The notes beneath the pieces are model-generated. The model was not told where the DNA came from. It was given only the letters and a program-made list of their open reading frames with translations, and did no database searches. DNA of 64,000 nt, from the NCBI GenBank assembly GCA_013368445.1, contig JAACJO010000001.1:2170001-2234000 (forward strand). Reading direction: 5' to 3'. The position numbers were made by a program, and so were the translations under genes. Source of the DNA: Leucocoprinus leucothites. Its lineage: Eukaryota > Basidiomycota > Agaricomycetes > Agaricales > Agaricaceae. Positions 46,241-58,063 of this stretch are shown in pieces; the first letter of the stretch is position 1, and the number at the start of each line of letters is the position of its first letter.

Positions 46241-47784
46241 TTATTGACCGCTATGTACTACATCGAAGCTCATAAAATCTCTAGCACAGGTTACTTCGTG
46301 ACCATACTTTTCTGCCGCTAGATGTCCGATAGCCACCATTATTCTGCTACTACTGTCTGAATCATCACCCGGATACCGCGAAGAAAAATGATTCAGTACG
46401 AGCTTCTTAGCGCCTATTTGTTTCGCAAAAGCACCAGCCATCTGAGGGGTCGAGTGACCCCTTGATCTAGCCCGTTCCTCAACCGCTTCGTATGTGTCTG
46501 TGGATTTGGTGTTGGGATCTATCTCTGGAAGATGCGCGTTCGTCGCTTCGTGTATCAGTAAATCTGCATCGCCTGCGAGCGTTGTGATCGGCGAGGGGTC
46601 GTATGTATCTCCCAGAATCACGAGCTTGCGACCTTTTCTTCGAGGAGGTCCGTGTAGTACCGTTCCATCGGGCAGTTCAACAGAAAGACCCTGTTGCAAT
46701 TGCCGCATAACAGACATCGGCGTATTGGTCCTCTTGATGTCCGGCAGATACTTTTGGGGGTCGATTTTTCCAGGGACGGGTGCTTCGTTTACAACGTATC
46801 CAACACAAGGGACAGAGTGGTGGATGGGTGCCGCTGATACCGAGACCACAGCATCTAAGTAGATACCTTTCCATACTCCATTCACTTGGGAAATGTTTCG
46901 GCCCTCTAATTCATAAGGGGATCGGGACAGTGCAGTACTATCACCATGTTGCGGGTCGGCTGGGAAGCGAAGCTCATGTACTACATAGGTTCCGTCCAAG
47001 TTAGTATGAGTGAAGGACAGCGCATTTCGAATGTACGCTCGGGTACCCAGAGGCCCATAAATTTCAACTGGCTGTGCGTTGGGAGGATGAGCATGGGCAA
47101 CGTGGTTTTAATTAAGAATTAAACTTGCTGGTCGATAGGTAAACTTTGTTTGTGTGCGAGGATCTTCAGTGCCTTCAGTCATCCCCCCTGCACCATTCAT
47201 ACAGCTGGCTAAAAGCGGACAAATCCCAAATATATGATCGCCTAGGAAACAATTCCGTGAGTGAACCGGAATACGTGAAGACACACATTTTTCCGCCTAT
47301 GACGCACTGGAGGCGGTGAAGTATGCGAGAGATTGAGATACTTACCATGCGTATGTGTAATAAAAATCTTTTGTATTCTGCCCATCTTTACTGTATCTGA
47401 TTTTTGAATTTGGTGCTGAGTGGCCTCGCCGCAGTCGAAGAGCCAAACATCGGCGCCGAGTCGTAATGCCAATGAAGAGTGATTTCTTGTCGTGGAGGGT
47501 TGTGCTGATGCAGTGCCGAGGAACGTAACATTGAGAGTACCGATGGTGTCTACTGAGGTCCTTTGTGCAGTACTGTTTGAACGCTTAACAGCACTTGTCG
47601 CCATATTAGGTTCTCTGTGGTTTGTATGTCGTTGGTAATTGTAAGAAACTGTTTGCCTTTGATTAAAGAGATCTCGTACGCGTGTATCGCTGTTCAAGAA
47701 CGTCGAAAAGCCGTAAGTGAGGGCTGATGATGTCGAGATAAGGCGATGGGTGCAGCGTAGAAAGGATACAGGCAAGATTGTCAT
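46241..47784 (-). CDS. tRNase Z (short-form RNase Z), tRNA 3' processing; start uncertain
   Basis: tRNase Z cuts the 3' trailer of pre-tRNAs. This is a single metallo-beta-lactamase domain, so ELAC1-like in length. The catalytic motif THTHG|DHIFG is split by an intron whose acceptor precedes DHIFG. Further blocks: NVTFLGTASAQPSTTRNHSS, WLFDCGEATQHQIQKS, IEIYGPLGTRAYIRNAL, APIHHSVPCVGYVV, KGRKLVILGDTYDP, ADLLIHEATNAH, RGHSTPQMAGAFAKQIGAKK and VLNHFSSRY. A short conserved start is MATSAVKR at 47604. The same frame extends upstream to ATG 47784 (MTILPVSFLRCTHRLISTSS), which looks like a mitochondrial leader, and to ATG 47883. The span given uses 47784. Confidence 0.88.
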
Positions 47785-49098
47785 CAACAGCCAAACGATT
47801 TGCTCGGTGCTCTCATCAACTTTGTTTGGTCCAGCTTTTGCTGTGACTCGGACGATGCTCATAACTGAACAACGGGGCTTCAAATATTTGTTGTGCTCAA
47901 GACAGAGATGGGCTTTAGAAGAAGGCTGTACGGTGTGGATTTAGCGAAAAGACGATGACTATTACACAAATACAACAATTACTGAAAGAGTCAATAATGT
48001 ACAATGTCGTGGTAAAAAAACATAATTGGTGGGCGGTAAGTCCAAACGGAGAAGCAAAAAAGACTGCAGAGTCAAAACACAACATTGCTGGGTAATTAGA
48101 TGCGAAGGGTATCGTGGACGAAAGCAGAATACGACAACAAACTCGAATCCGGACGGAAAAATAGGCTCTAAAGCTACAATGGGGTATCACACCCGAGGTT
48201 CATGCATCGAAAGGTAGGATCAATTGAAGGGGCTGGTAAACCACGCAGAACGTCAGCTTTTGCTATTAACGCCAAAGAGCTGACTAACCGGGGCTATGCA
48301 TTTGTTGGAGAAAAAAGTCCTTGTCCTCATTTTATGAGGACCTGGAGAAGGAGGGTGCATGCCATCGTCTGCTGCACACACAGCTGTAGGGGTAGAGCGA
48401 TGAGAAGTTATTCATAGTGTGTATGTATAAGAGACTTACTCTCTTATGGAATACCCACAATTGTTGCAAACCGACTTCTGTTGCCAACCGTGAGGATAAG
48501 TCAGGGAGAGGGAAGAGCCGACATACGCAGCTATTGTTGTAGCATCTTCTTGTAGCAAAAAACGTCATGCTGAGTATCGAAAGCGTAGAATGAACACGAA
48601 TGACTTTGGATGTTTAGGCCGCACCCATTGAGCCTACTTATAAGGTGACACCTTAATAGCATTTAAGGCTGCTGCAGCATTCAGTACGGAGAAGGACACA
48701 GCAAAGGCGCTGCTGAATCGACATATCTGCAGGGAATGGAGGAATTTTTTTTACTAGCAACGGATCTGAGGATTCAACAGCATTTCCCCCAAATGATTGA
48801 GTGAGTCATAGGAGGTCTCGGAACGGCGCAAGGAGATCATGGCTTTGAAATGACTTAACTGCTGGTTGTAATGCACTCAACTCTAGTTGCACTTTGAATA
48901 GCAAAAACTCGGGAAACCAGCAACCGGGCCGTATGCTAGCGCAAGATGGCTGTGAACGAGCATCACATATGGTCAAATCTAATGCTAATAACATTGTCAA
49001 GGCGCAATGGCAGATGTACGCGGAATGGTTGGCATAAATGAACGCCTGGACAGCGGGTTAAACGGGCTTCGTTGTTTCTATAAACGTCGGAACACCTC
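47785..49098. other. 1.3 kb intergenic region
   Basis: No recognised gene. A perfect 7 bp inverted repeat with a 1 nt centre, TAAGGTG-A-CACCTTA, lies at 48641-48655. Short open frames only. Confidence 0.4.
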
Positions 49099-50437
49099 TT
49101 ACCGATTTAGAACAAGGCCTTTCAGAGCACGAATTTCCCTCCGCAACTGCTCCTCGATCGGTCCTAGATTACTTGCTATGCCAACACCATTCGCCGGCGA
49201 TCGATATGGCATATAGACCTGTGTGCTGATATACCCGGTAAATTCGGAAATAGCTTGTAGGGTGCCTTGAAGAACGCTGGACTTGGACAACTGATCCTTT
49301 GGAAGAACCAGTTTCAGCGACGAGAGCGATTTGACTACAGGTGAGGGATCTGGGGGGAGAGGTGGAGTATAACTCCAGCGCGAAGGGGGCTGAGATCCTT
49401 GCCCTCCTGCAGGAGACAAGGCAGGATTGGCACTGAAAAGAGGGCAAGTAGAAAGCAGCTCCCAGAGTTGTTGCTAGTCATGGATGAGAGCCATAACTTA
49501 AACATTAAAAACAAAATCTACCCTTACCTCGTATTTCAGGCCACCAGAAGACAATAGCCAGGGAGCCTTCTCTTCCAAGTAGCGGAAAAGTTCTTCGGCT
49601 GTAGGTTTCTGTTCGTCCCCCTCTCCTTTACTGAGGTCGGCGAGACCACACCGCAGCATTGTAACCGGAGGCACAGTATCGAGCAGTATTTCCTGATCGC
49701 CAAAAGATGAGGTGATGTCATCGATGCAAGAACATTTAGAGTATGGAGATATTTCTCTCCATGGATCAGCCTTCGGTAAAACAGACCAAGTTTCCGCTCG
49801 AGTTTCTTTAAAGGTCGACAGTGCGGTCGTTAATCGGCGCAGCAGTGCGAGATGGTGATTCTTGAGTGAATGTCTCGCCATATAAGACTGGGCAATCCGC
49901 GGCAAGAAGAATCGCTGCTAGAGGTCAGTAAAATATGCGTAGTCTTCATAAAAGGCTTCCTCACATAATATATGAAGATAAGAATTGCCGAACCACCAGC
50001 AAGCCATGAGAAAATTCTTGAGAGTCCGAGTAGAAGATTGGGAAGGTTGGAGGGAGGAGGTTGTGGGTATGTACGTGGAGGGATCAGTGGGGCAGAAGTA
50101 GGCTGACCTCGAGTTTAAGTACTAGTTTCTTTCTCGACAAGCCGTGGGTACCTACTGCATCATGCAACAAGGTGTCAATTTCAGCCTCGTGGAGGCCCTT
50201 CTCGCGGAGAAATCGACGTTTTGAGAATATGTCCTGACCAGATATCTGTGGAGACTGCAGAAATGATTGGGCCCTAGAAAGCAGCAGTGATCTTTCGCCC
50301 TTCCCCTGGGACACCGAGTCTAGATTTGTTTGGGCAGTGGGAGCAGGATTCGATATTTGAGCCGAAGAAGGTGAATCCCCCTCGCCGCTGGATACATTAG
50401 TGGCCACATTCTCCGGTATTTTGTCTTCTGGAGCCAT
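49099..50437 (-). CDS. Pex14-like peroxisomal import docking protein
   Basis: Pex14 docks the Pex5/Pex7 receptors at the peroxisome membrane. Start chosen at ATG 50437 (MAPEDKIPENVATN); the frame stays open upstream to 50539. The N-terminal Pex14 domain reads LLSRAQSFLQSPQISGQDIF, SKRRFLREKGLHEAEIDTLL. After a GTAGGT donor, a proline segment (APLIPPRTYPQPPPSNLP) leads to the membrane helix SWLAGGSAILIFIYYRFFLP. Next come a helical region (RHSLKNHHLALLRRLTTAL), LWELLSTCPLFSANPAL, a Pro-rich linker, and a final helix LGPIEEQLRREIRALKGLVL. About 390 residues. It could equally be a fungal Pex14/17-type protein. Diverges from VPS17 across 186 bp. Confidence 0.82.
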
Positions 50438-50623
50438 ATGTGATGAACAGGCAGAAAGAGTTTTGATCCAGGATAGGTATTTTCGATTGTGGCTGGAGTA
50501 CGGAGAACAGGGAATTTTGAACCGGACTAAAGACCACACGTGAATAGCTCTATATTACGTAATAAAATAGCAAACTAAGCAGGCATATATATCGTGGGCG
50601 TTCTCCGACGGCGGCCACTGACC
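50438..50623. promoter_or_regulatory. PEX14-like/VPS17 divergent promoter region
   Basis: 186 bp between chosen starts. The minus-strand frame is open across most of it, so an upstream peroxin start would shorten the promoter. Confidence 0.4.
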
Positions 50624-53004
50624 ATGTTCGATCCTCTCAACTCAACCGTTGCATTTGGTGGTGAAGATCCGTCTGATACTCCTCCGTGGCCAACTACTCC
50701 CCACCCACCAGGCTCCCCGATTCCAAATCTTCGGCCAGCTAATACCCCCGGCCCCACCGCGCCCGACAAAGGTCCAACTCCAGGCCTCTACGGTAGAGAA
50801 CCCCAGATTTACGGGCAGCCAGAACTAGGCTTTATTTCCCCCGGGGAAGCAGCATCCTCCAATGGTGCTACCTTCGAACGACATGAACCATACCTAAAAG
50901 TCAGAATTACTGGCTTGGACAGGAACCGACGAGATATCCTTGTCAAGTTTGACGCCCAGGTGAGTAGACGAAGCGAGGAACCGTTGACCTTGCTCACAAG
51001 AGTCATCAGACCAATTTAAGTAACTTCACTGGCACTACATACCGCAATGTTTCCCGGTCATATTTGGAATTTCAGCAATTCTACGAATCCATCGTTCTCA
51101 ATAATCCGCAAACCATTATTGCAGCGCTACCGTTGGCGCAAACCTCTGCACCTACGGACGAGGAAGATGACCGTCTTGTGAAAATTATGCTACAACGATG
51201 GATCACACGAGTTTGCGAAGATCCCATTCTCATCAACGACGAAGACGTTCGGGCGTTCATTGAGAATGATTTTGGCTATCAGCCTACACCCAGGCCCCGA
51301 AAGAAAACGTCGTCAGGGTTTAGCCTCATCCGCCGACACGTTCCCGATGAAGATGAAGATCTGCAACGTGCTCGGTTCGAGCTGACAAAACTGGAAGGTC
51401 AATTTTTCGACGCCGCAAAGGCAGTAGATAAATTAGCTGTTACGAGGAAAGGTGGGTATCCTTCCCAAATGCCACAGAATCCGTTTGACACCCCATTTTA
51501 TGATATCATAGCCCTCGCCACCTCACACGCAGAAATGGGAAACAAGCTCATTAACGTCGCTACCACTGAAGCCCACCCACCTCTCGGAAACGCTCTGCGA
51601 AAGATTGGGCGAACATGGCATAGCCTTACAGATTTAGATCATGCACAGGCCATTAGTGAATGTGTCATTTTAGCGGATTCGCTTGGGTATCAAGGGATGA
51701 ATGCCAGATCTGCGAAGGAGACCCTTCAGATGCGAACTGGTGTACTCGAAGAATATCAAGCAGCCGTAAAGACAACAATATCTAAACGCCGGCACATCGA
51801 GCGCCTAAAAGCAAGCTCTAACATCCGACCCGAAAAGGTAGATGAAGCTTTGGTAGATATGGAAGAGGTATGTACATATACCTATAGTCCTCCTAACTCA
51901 TTATTTTCTCACGCACGCCCTCAGGCAAATCGCTATGAACAGATCCTTGCAAAGAGGGCGGACGGCATTTCGCAAAATTTACACCGTGCCCTCCAAACTC
52001 ATAATCGTTATGCAAACGACGATATCACAACAGCCCTGATTGAACATGCGAGATCCTCGATAATGTATGAGAGGCAGTTGTTGAAGGAGCTGGAAGCTCT
52101 CCGAACAGACGTTGCCAATGCTGCAAAGAAAGTTCTTCCTCCTACAGCTGGGCCGCCCAGGCCGAAAGTCATCCCTCCGCTTGAAGATTACCATGATCAT
52201 CCTCGTTCCGCACCCATTGTTCCAACTGCGAACGGCGTGCATCCCACGGCACATCGCAATGTCCCCACCCTACCCCACACCTCTTTTACTACCAGCACTC
52301 CTGGTCATCCACAGTTCAAGCCGCCCTTACCCACAGATCCATTGGCAGGTCCACAAAGCTCTGTCCCAAGCTTATCTCCTCAGCCTCAACATTCCCTACC
52401 GGTTCAGGCACAAACCCCATCGAGGCTGTCTGATCCCCTTAGTCCGAATCCTTCACTAGGCTCCACTATGGTAACTCAGCAAGAACCCCAGACAGCAGCT
52501 TCAACACCCACAGCTACTATTTCGCCCCTGGCGCAACCTCTCTCACCATCTGCTCAGAAAATGCCGACGTCACCGTTAGGGCCACCCTCACAGCTCTCGA
52601 GCGCCGGACCCAACATTTCCAGATCACCACTTCATGAGCCTCCAGTTGGTCGCTTCGGCGATGGCACGAGGTCGATGTTCATTCAACCCTCAACAGCTTC
52701 ACATCCCCGTGCTCCTCACTCCGCAGGCATGTTGGCCTCAGCTTCCATTCCTCCCGGAGGTCCGCCGCAGGCTTTCGATCCACTACGTAGTGATGCTCCT
52801 CCGCGGGCTGCTACAGCATCCCCTTTACACCAAGGCTCCGTTTCCACACCACAAAGCCCTCTTGGCTACAATCAACCCGGTGCTGGGCTTGATCCACTGG
52901 CTCAAGTCAGACCCCACCAGATGGCTCAGTCTATGCGTGTGCAGCCGACAAGGCCGAGGCTGGATGCCAGGGAGGCTGCCAGTAAACTCGCCAATATGTT
53001 TTAG
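50624..53004 (+). CDS. VPS17: Vps17, retromer PX-BAR sorting nexin
   Basis: Vps17 pairs with Vps5 in the membrane-bending part of retromer, which recycles cargo from endosomes to the Golgi. Exons: 50624-50959, 51010-51867, 51925-53004, 757 residues. Start MFDPLNSTVAFGGEDPSDTP fits the family; an upstream in-frame ATG exists at 50594. A Pro-rich N terminus precedes the PX domain (YLKVRITGLDRNRRDILVKF, then TGTTYRNVSRSYLEFQQFYE, RWITRVCEDPILINDED). The BAR-type helical region (residues about 250-480) includes RARFELTKLEGQFFDAAKAV and YERQLLKELEALRTDVANAA. The last ~250 residues are a Pro/Ser-rich disordered tail ending ASKLANMF, unusually long for Vps17. Confidence 0.88.
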
Positions 53005-53200
53005 TTAGCTGGGTAGTACCTAGTTTAGAATGACATGGGAGGGTTGGGATTGATTCTCGTCACATTTCGCTTGGTCCATACCCGTTTCGTTTTTATTATA
53101 CTCATGCTTTCTGCCTCTGGATGCAGATATACGCATTAAATGAGGTGACTGTCCTCGGGACGTGATCGACATATCTGAATCATTATGTTATTGCCACTGT

Positions 53201-54732
53201 CTAAGGAACCTGAACCGTCAGAGAACTCGACAGTGCCTTCCTCTTGTCTACCAAATGAAATCTCTCCTGCCTTCCTCTAACAAACACCCACGAGTGACTA
53301 TTCTCGTCCCAGTGTGCATTCTCTTCTATACGGAAACGTATAGTTTCGTTCCTCTCCTCCACGAAATGATACGCGTATAACTCGATGCTATAGTACGTAT
53401 ATGGTAGCAAGGGAAGTTCTCCGACAACAGGCACGAACTCGGGCAAGTTCAAAAAACCTGAGAACGTATTAGATTTTTTTCCAAAAATTGTTATTTAACA
53501 CCGAAGCACCTATGACAGCACCAGCGCCATGTCCCCAATCACCAATAGGATGGCAATAGATTTGACCTTCAATCCCCTCGTTTTTCATTTGATCGAGTGA
53601 CTCTCGTAAAACTTGATTTCCTGTCTTGCCTACTTCCATGTTGGCAAGCACGATATCTTGCATTTTGTTAGCCTTCCTGAGTCCCTCTTTTAAGCTCTGT
53701 GGAGCATCTTCCTCTGGTATATCCTGGCTTGTCCGAAGGACATATGCCATGTGCTGAGTATCTGTGTTTAAGCCCATTGCAGTTAAACCAAAGTCGATAT
53801 GTAGGATGTCGCCTTCTTGGATGACGTCCTCCGTGCCCGCCCAACCGGGGTAAGATGCTTCCACGAGAACGGATATACGAGGTTGGTTCCAGGTGGTCAA
53901 GTTCTGCTCTTGGATCTTTTCCCTAAACCACCAGGAAAGATCCTATATGCCCAATTTTTTTGGTTCTATAAAGTGCAAGCACGGTGTAAATAGAACATAC
54001 CTCTGTAGAAGTGATCCTCGGCCTGACGATTCTGTGGGAGAACCCTTCTTCGAGCATCGCCCACACAGTTTCTTGGAGCATGCGATAATACGGCAATTGA
54101 CCGGCTATCTGTGTTGCCACATACTCTATCGCCAACGTTGGTTCATTGACAAAACGTTCTGTCCATTTCTCGCCTAGCTCCGATAACAACGTGTCGTATT
54201 CTCCAACATGGAGCCCACCAGCAAAAGCAATATCCCGATCGGCGTTCACAATGATCCGAGAAAAGTTATGTTCTTCAAATGTTGCGCGTAGCTCGGGCCA
54301 TACCTGACCTGTGTTATCGACCCAGACAATTGGATTCGGAATTTCCGCGGTAGTTAGGGATTTGGTATGAAAAAGTACAACAGTGCGCCTATGTGAGTCA
54401 AACGCCGTGGCGTTCTTGATTGACCACCAGATCGTATCTTCTGCGTGCTCCCGTTGACTCATCTGTAAATGGCCATTAGCATAGCTTTGAGATGAATTGC
54501 GGTCGGAATGTAGAAAACATACCAGCCAAGCATCAGCCCGATACTTCCGTAATAAATCAGGGATTTTAGCGATCCGTTCAACACGCCATGCCTGCTCGAT
54601 TTTAGCCTGGTCTCTCAAGCTAGGTAGTTTCTGATACTTTGCAGGTTCGCTTGGGTGATGCCCGTGAGCAAAACCTGCAAGCCAGACTACAATTTCGAGG
54701 CATAGATACAATAACTGAAGGAGATATGGCAT
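53201..54732 (-). CDS. Secreted M24-family metallopeptidase (Xaa-Pro peptidase-like)
   Basis: The start ATG (54732) opens a signal peptide, MPYLLQLLYLCLEIVVWLAG, with a likely cut after FAHG, so the mature enzyme is probably extracellular or luminal. An N-terminal creatinase-like domain contains AKIEQAWRVERIAKIPDLLR, then QREHAEDTIWWSIKNATAFD. The C-terminal pita-bread domain shows the expected metal ligands: Asp in HIDFG, a second Asp 11 residues on in GLNTDTQ, His in DWGHGAG, Glu in YYSIELYAY, and Glu in FRIEENAHW. That pattern fits an active two-metal aminopeptidase or prolidase. Three or four short introns. Substrate unknown. The Cys in the IYCHPIGDWGHG block is not usual for prolidases and may mark a subgroup. 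Confidence 0.8.
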
Positions 54733-56268
54733 GACGGCTCGGAAAGAGGTCTCCGACTTGTCCGATGGGATCCTGGTTTATTGTCCCATATGGCGATAAG
54801 CTTCCATTTCCCAGTACATGTCAAGATGTCGAGATACATACCCTTATGTCTCATGGCTCAGGAAAACATGATACGCAGCTGATACTTCTCTCATGATGCT
54901 TCCGCGCGAGCACCGCGGCCGCTGAGCTCCGATGCGGTATTCTCCGCAACAAGCTGATGTGAAGAGGCTGTGATTCGTCTGGCTCAGAGAACAAATTCAT
55001 CTGGGACTCAGTCTGTGGAGGTGTTCACTTCTCCGATTTCCCGCCCATGAAGAGCCATGAAGACAGTCCCACTCCAAAGATGTTCTACTCCATACCTTTG
55101 CACGATCAGTTGTTACATTCGTCCCTGTTGAGTCCTGGCCTCGGCTATCAGCTATAGCAACCAGGCCTCGTGACGTCATTCGAAAATCTAGGTCTTCAAA
55201 CTTTGGAACTTGGGCCTTGCGGACTTTTGTGCAGATGCGGTACTTTTTACCAGTGAGTGGAGATTAACCCTGGACGACGGAGTCATCGGGGAATGCGCCC
55301 AACCCGGTGTCATGTGCACCGTGATATCCACCACCAGCAAGGCCTCATGGCCTATACAGGGGGTGCTACAAGTTAGGAACGATAATACACTAATATGAAT
55401 CGCGCATGCATCGATCATGGCTTGACTGCCCGTTTGTGACATCCTGTACCTTGAAGGAGGGTATGCAAGCCAATGAAAGACGTACTCGAGCCAAAAAAAA
55501 AACCTGCGTGAGGCAGGCGTCGTCATTGACCAGTGCACCCTGGCCTAGGCCACTGTTCTGCGATACAATAACGCCGAAGCACGATGGATACCATCTTCCA
55601 GCCTTGTAAATCTATGACGACACGGAGGCCCTGGTATCATATCAAGAGATCGATCGTCGTGCCTATGGCGTCAAGATGGGCGGAAAGGCAAATTTTAGAC
55701 CGAACGTGAAGTGGGTGGGTAGCCTCACTTGAAGCCCTACCAGACCTGACAGTGGAGATGATGCATTTCCACTGATGGAAGGATTTTTGCAAATCAGTAT
55801 TAGCTGCCAAGATGCCCACTGCAAAGCCGTTACTTCCACTGTTACAGGGAAAGTCATCCTAGCTTGAAGGTGCTTCTGGAGGCTGGAGCTCTTGCTGAGT
55901 CGTTGCCTGAGTGTATTACTTATGAACAGACTCGTTCGGCCAGGTTCGCCATCGCGGGCCGTGGTGGGATATTTTCTAATTGAACGCCGAAACAGTAATT
56001 AGTCGACTGGCACTGCACAAGGGATCACGGAGTTCAGAGAGTCAAGTTATGGTGGCGTTTGGCCCACTCCAAACTCACTCATAACACTTTCGACGGCATC
56101 ACTTGCAGAAGGAATTGATTTCGCACGTCAATTGATGTGGGCCCAATGTGGGTCATGGAATTTCCTTTTTGGATCTCGCGAAAGAGCATACAAGAGCATC
56201 CTAGAGCACAGAATAATGGCCAGCCTACTCCCCCTTGATCCTACTTTCTCGGCGCCTCCGCTTACTCC
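54733..56268. other. 1.5 kb intergenic region with a possible decayed coding segment
   Basis: One plus-strand frame from about 55400 to 55660 reads protein-like but is broken by several TGA/TAG stops that would be CGA or CAG one C-to-T change earlier (see findings). Not recognised. The rest shows nothing notable, apart from an A10 run near 55494-55503. Confidence 0.35.
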
Positions 56269-57779
56269 ATGTCCTTTGAGCAGCAACTCTCTTACTACGT
56301 CTGCGACGATATACTCGAGGAAATCGCGTCGTACCTCCCATTGGGCGACAAGAAAACTCTCTCATTGGCGCGCCATTCAGCAAGAGAGCTTCTGCAGCCA
56401 TCTCTGTTTCGCACCGTATGCTTTGACATTCCTTCCGAAAGGGATATTACCGCCGAGTACATCGCGAAATTTGAGTCGGAGGTAGCATTCCTCTCCACGC
56501 CACGCTTCGCAACTGCCGTACGAGCTTGCCAAATTGCTCTATCCGACAGCTATAATGAGCCCCATACTGTTATCTCCTCCGACTCGAAAGCTATTTGCAT
56601 GCTCAATAGAACTTTTGAGCTCCTAGCGTCGTTCCATTGGCTTGAACAGCTCGCTCTCTGCGGAGTCGACATGTCTCCTCAGCACTGGGCTGTTATCGGC
56701 GCGCTTGATCGCTTGGAACAGCTCCTCTGCCAGCACTGCTCATTTTCAGGCGGCATAGAGTTTCCAATTGCGCCTCCCTCCTTGCGACTATTCGCCATGA
56801 ATCCCCGTCACACCCCTATTAATCCATCAATTGCCACTTCATTTGACTGGGTTCCACGTATCCCGGAAAATGTACGGTCGCTGGAGTTGCATAATCAAAA
56901 CCCGACCATGGTGCAATACTTTACGAACAACGCGATCATATACTCCCATCTCACTTCTCTTCATTATACTGTCACACAAGACGAGTTCGATGCATACACT
57001 CCCTTCCTTCTATCTTTATTCAAATACTTCCCCTCGCTGCAAGAGCTATCGTTTGAATCTTCTTCGGTATATTTACCGAAACTTGAACCGGTGGTGATGG
57101 AGGCAGACTCTCACCTTCCGAGATTGGCAATTTACAAAGGACCCGCCGATCTTTTAGGAAAATTGGTTGGAGATGGATCTCCGATCAGGCATATCCTGCC
57201 GAGATATCCAGAGTATACCAGCACACAGATAATCGTGGACGCATTCTCTTGCGAACAGCTGGCTAAGATCGAGTCTCTGCAGCTGAAAATCTTGCGCATT
57301 CCCGATCTCGTACCGATCGTGGAGAATTTCAAGGGGCTACAGGCTCTGGCAATCAGCATGGATTATTATGATGTACCTTCCTACAGCACATGTCGAGTTC
57401 GTTGGTTCCTTCTTTTCCAGTCCTTACATTGCTAATATTCTCGCATGCCTCGTAGGATTTGCTATGTTCGATCGAGGAGACTGTTCGTTCGGCAAACGCT
57501 TCAGTCAGGTATCTCTGGCTGCACATAACGACGCCGCAATCCAAAACCTACGGGGGTGAACAGCGCCTCCAGCGCGATGCCTTCTTTAGCTTCTGTCTGG
57601 ACATGTTCGTTAGGCTGGAATACGTGTCGGTGTCGGGAGATAAGAATTGGAGACGAAATAAGGCGACTGGCGCGTTCGAGGCCACAAGCGACGAGATCTT
57701 CTTTGATGATTGGCGCAGGGCTCGGCAGGGACATTTGAATTGGAATCACCAGAAAAGTATATGTTTCAACACCTTTTAA
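56269..57779 (+). CDS. F-box-like protein
   Basis: About 480 residues after removal of one intron (GTTCGT donor after TYSTCR, acceptor before DLLCSIEETV). The N-terminal ~45 residues (MSFEQQLSYYVCDDILEEIA, SYLPLGDKKTLSLARHSARE) resemble the degenerate F-box motif of Agaricomycete F-box families, which expand greatly and usually lack a strict consensus. Then come many Leu/Ser-rich repeats such as HLTSLHYTVTQDEFDAYTPF and SLQELSFESSSVYLPKLEPV, which look like irregular leucine-rich repeats, with no catalytic motif. The likely role is a substrate adaptor of an SCF ubiquitin ligase; this is inferred from architecture alone. The gene is young-looking, with few introns. Confidence 0.7.
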
Positions 57780-58063
57780 TAATCAAACACACTCATCTAT
57801 TTAATTACTCACGTCTGGAATGATTTCATGTGGAACAATCAGTAGCTTTATTTCATTTTCGCAGTACTTATCAAAGCATGGTCCATTGTCCAAATAGCAT
57901 TTTCTCCACAAAGTAATATGAACAATCCCCAAAAGTGATAGGACCGCCATTGCGAGAAAACAGTAGTATACTAGACGAAGACAACACGATGTAAAAAGTC
58001 CCTTTTAGTCTGTCGGTATCATAGGATGTCGCAGAAGTAGAGAGGTGAATGTATTCATAGCCT

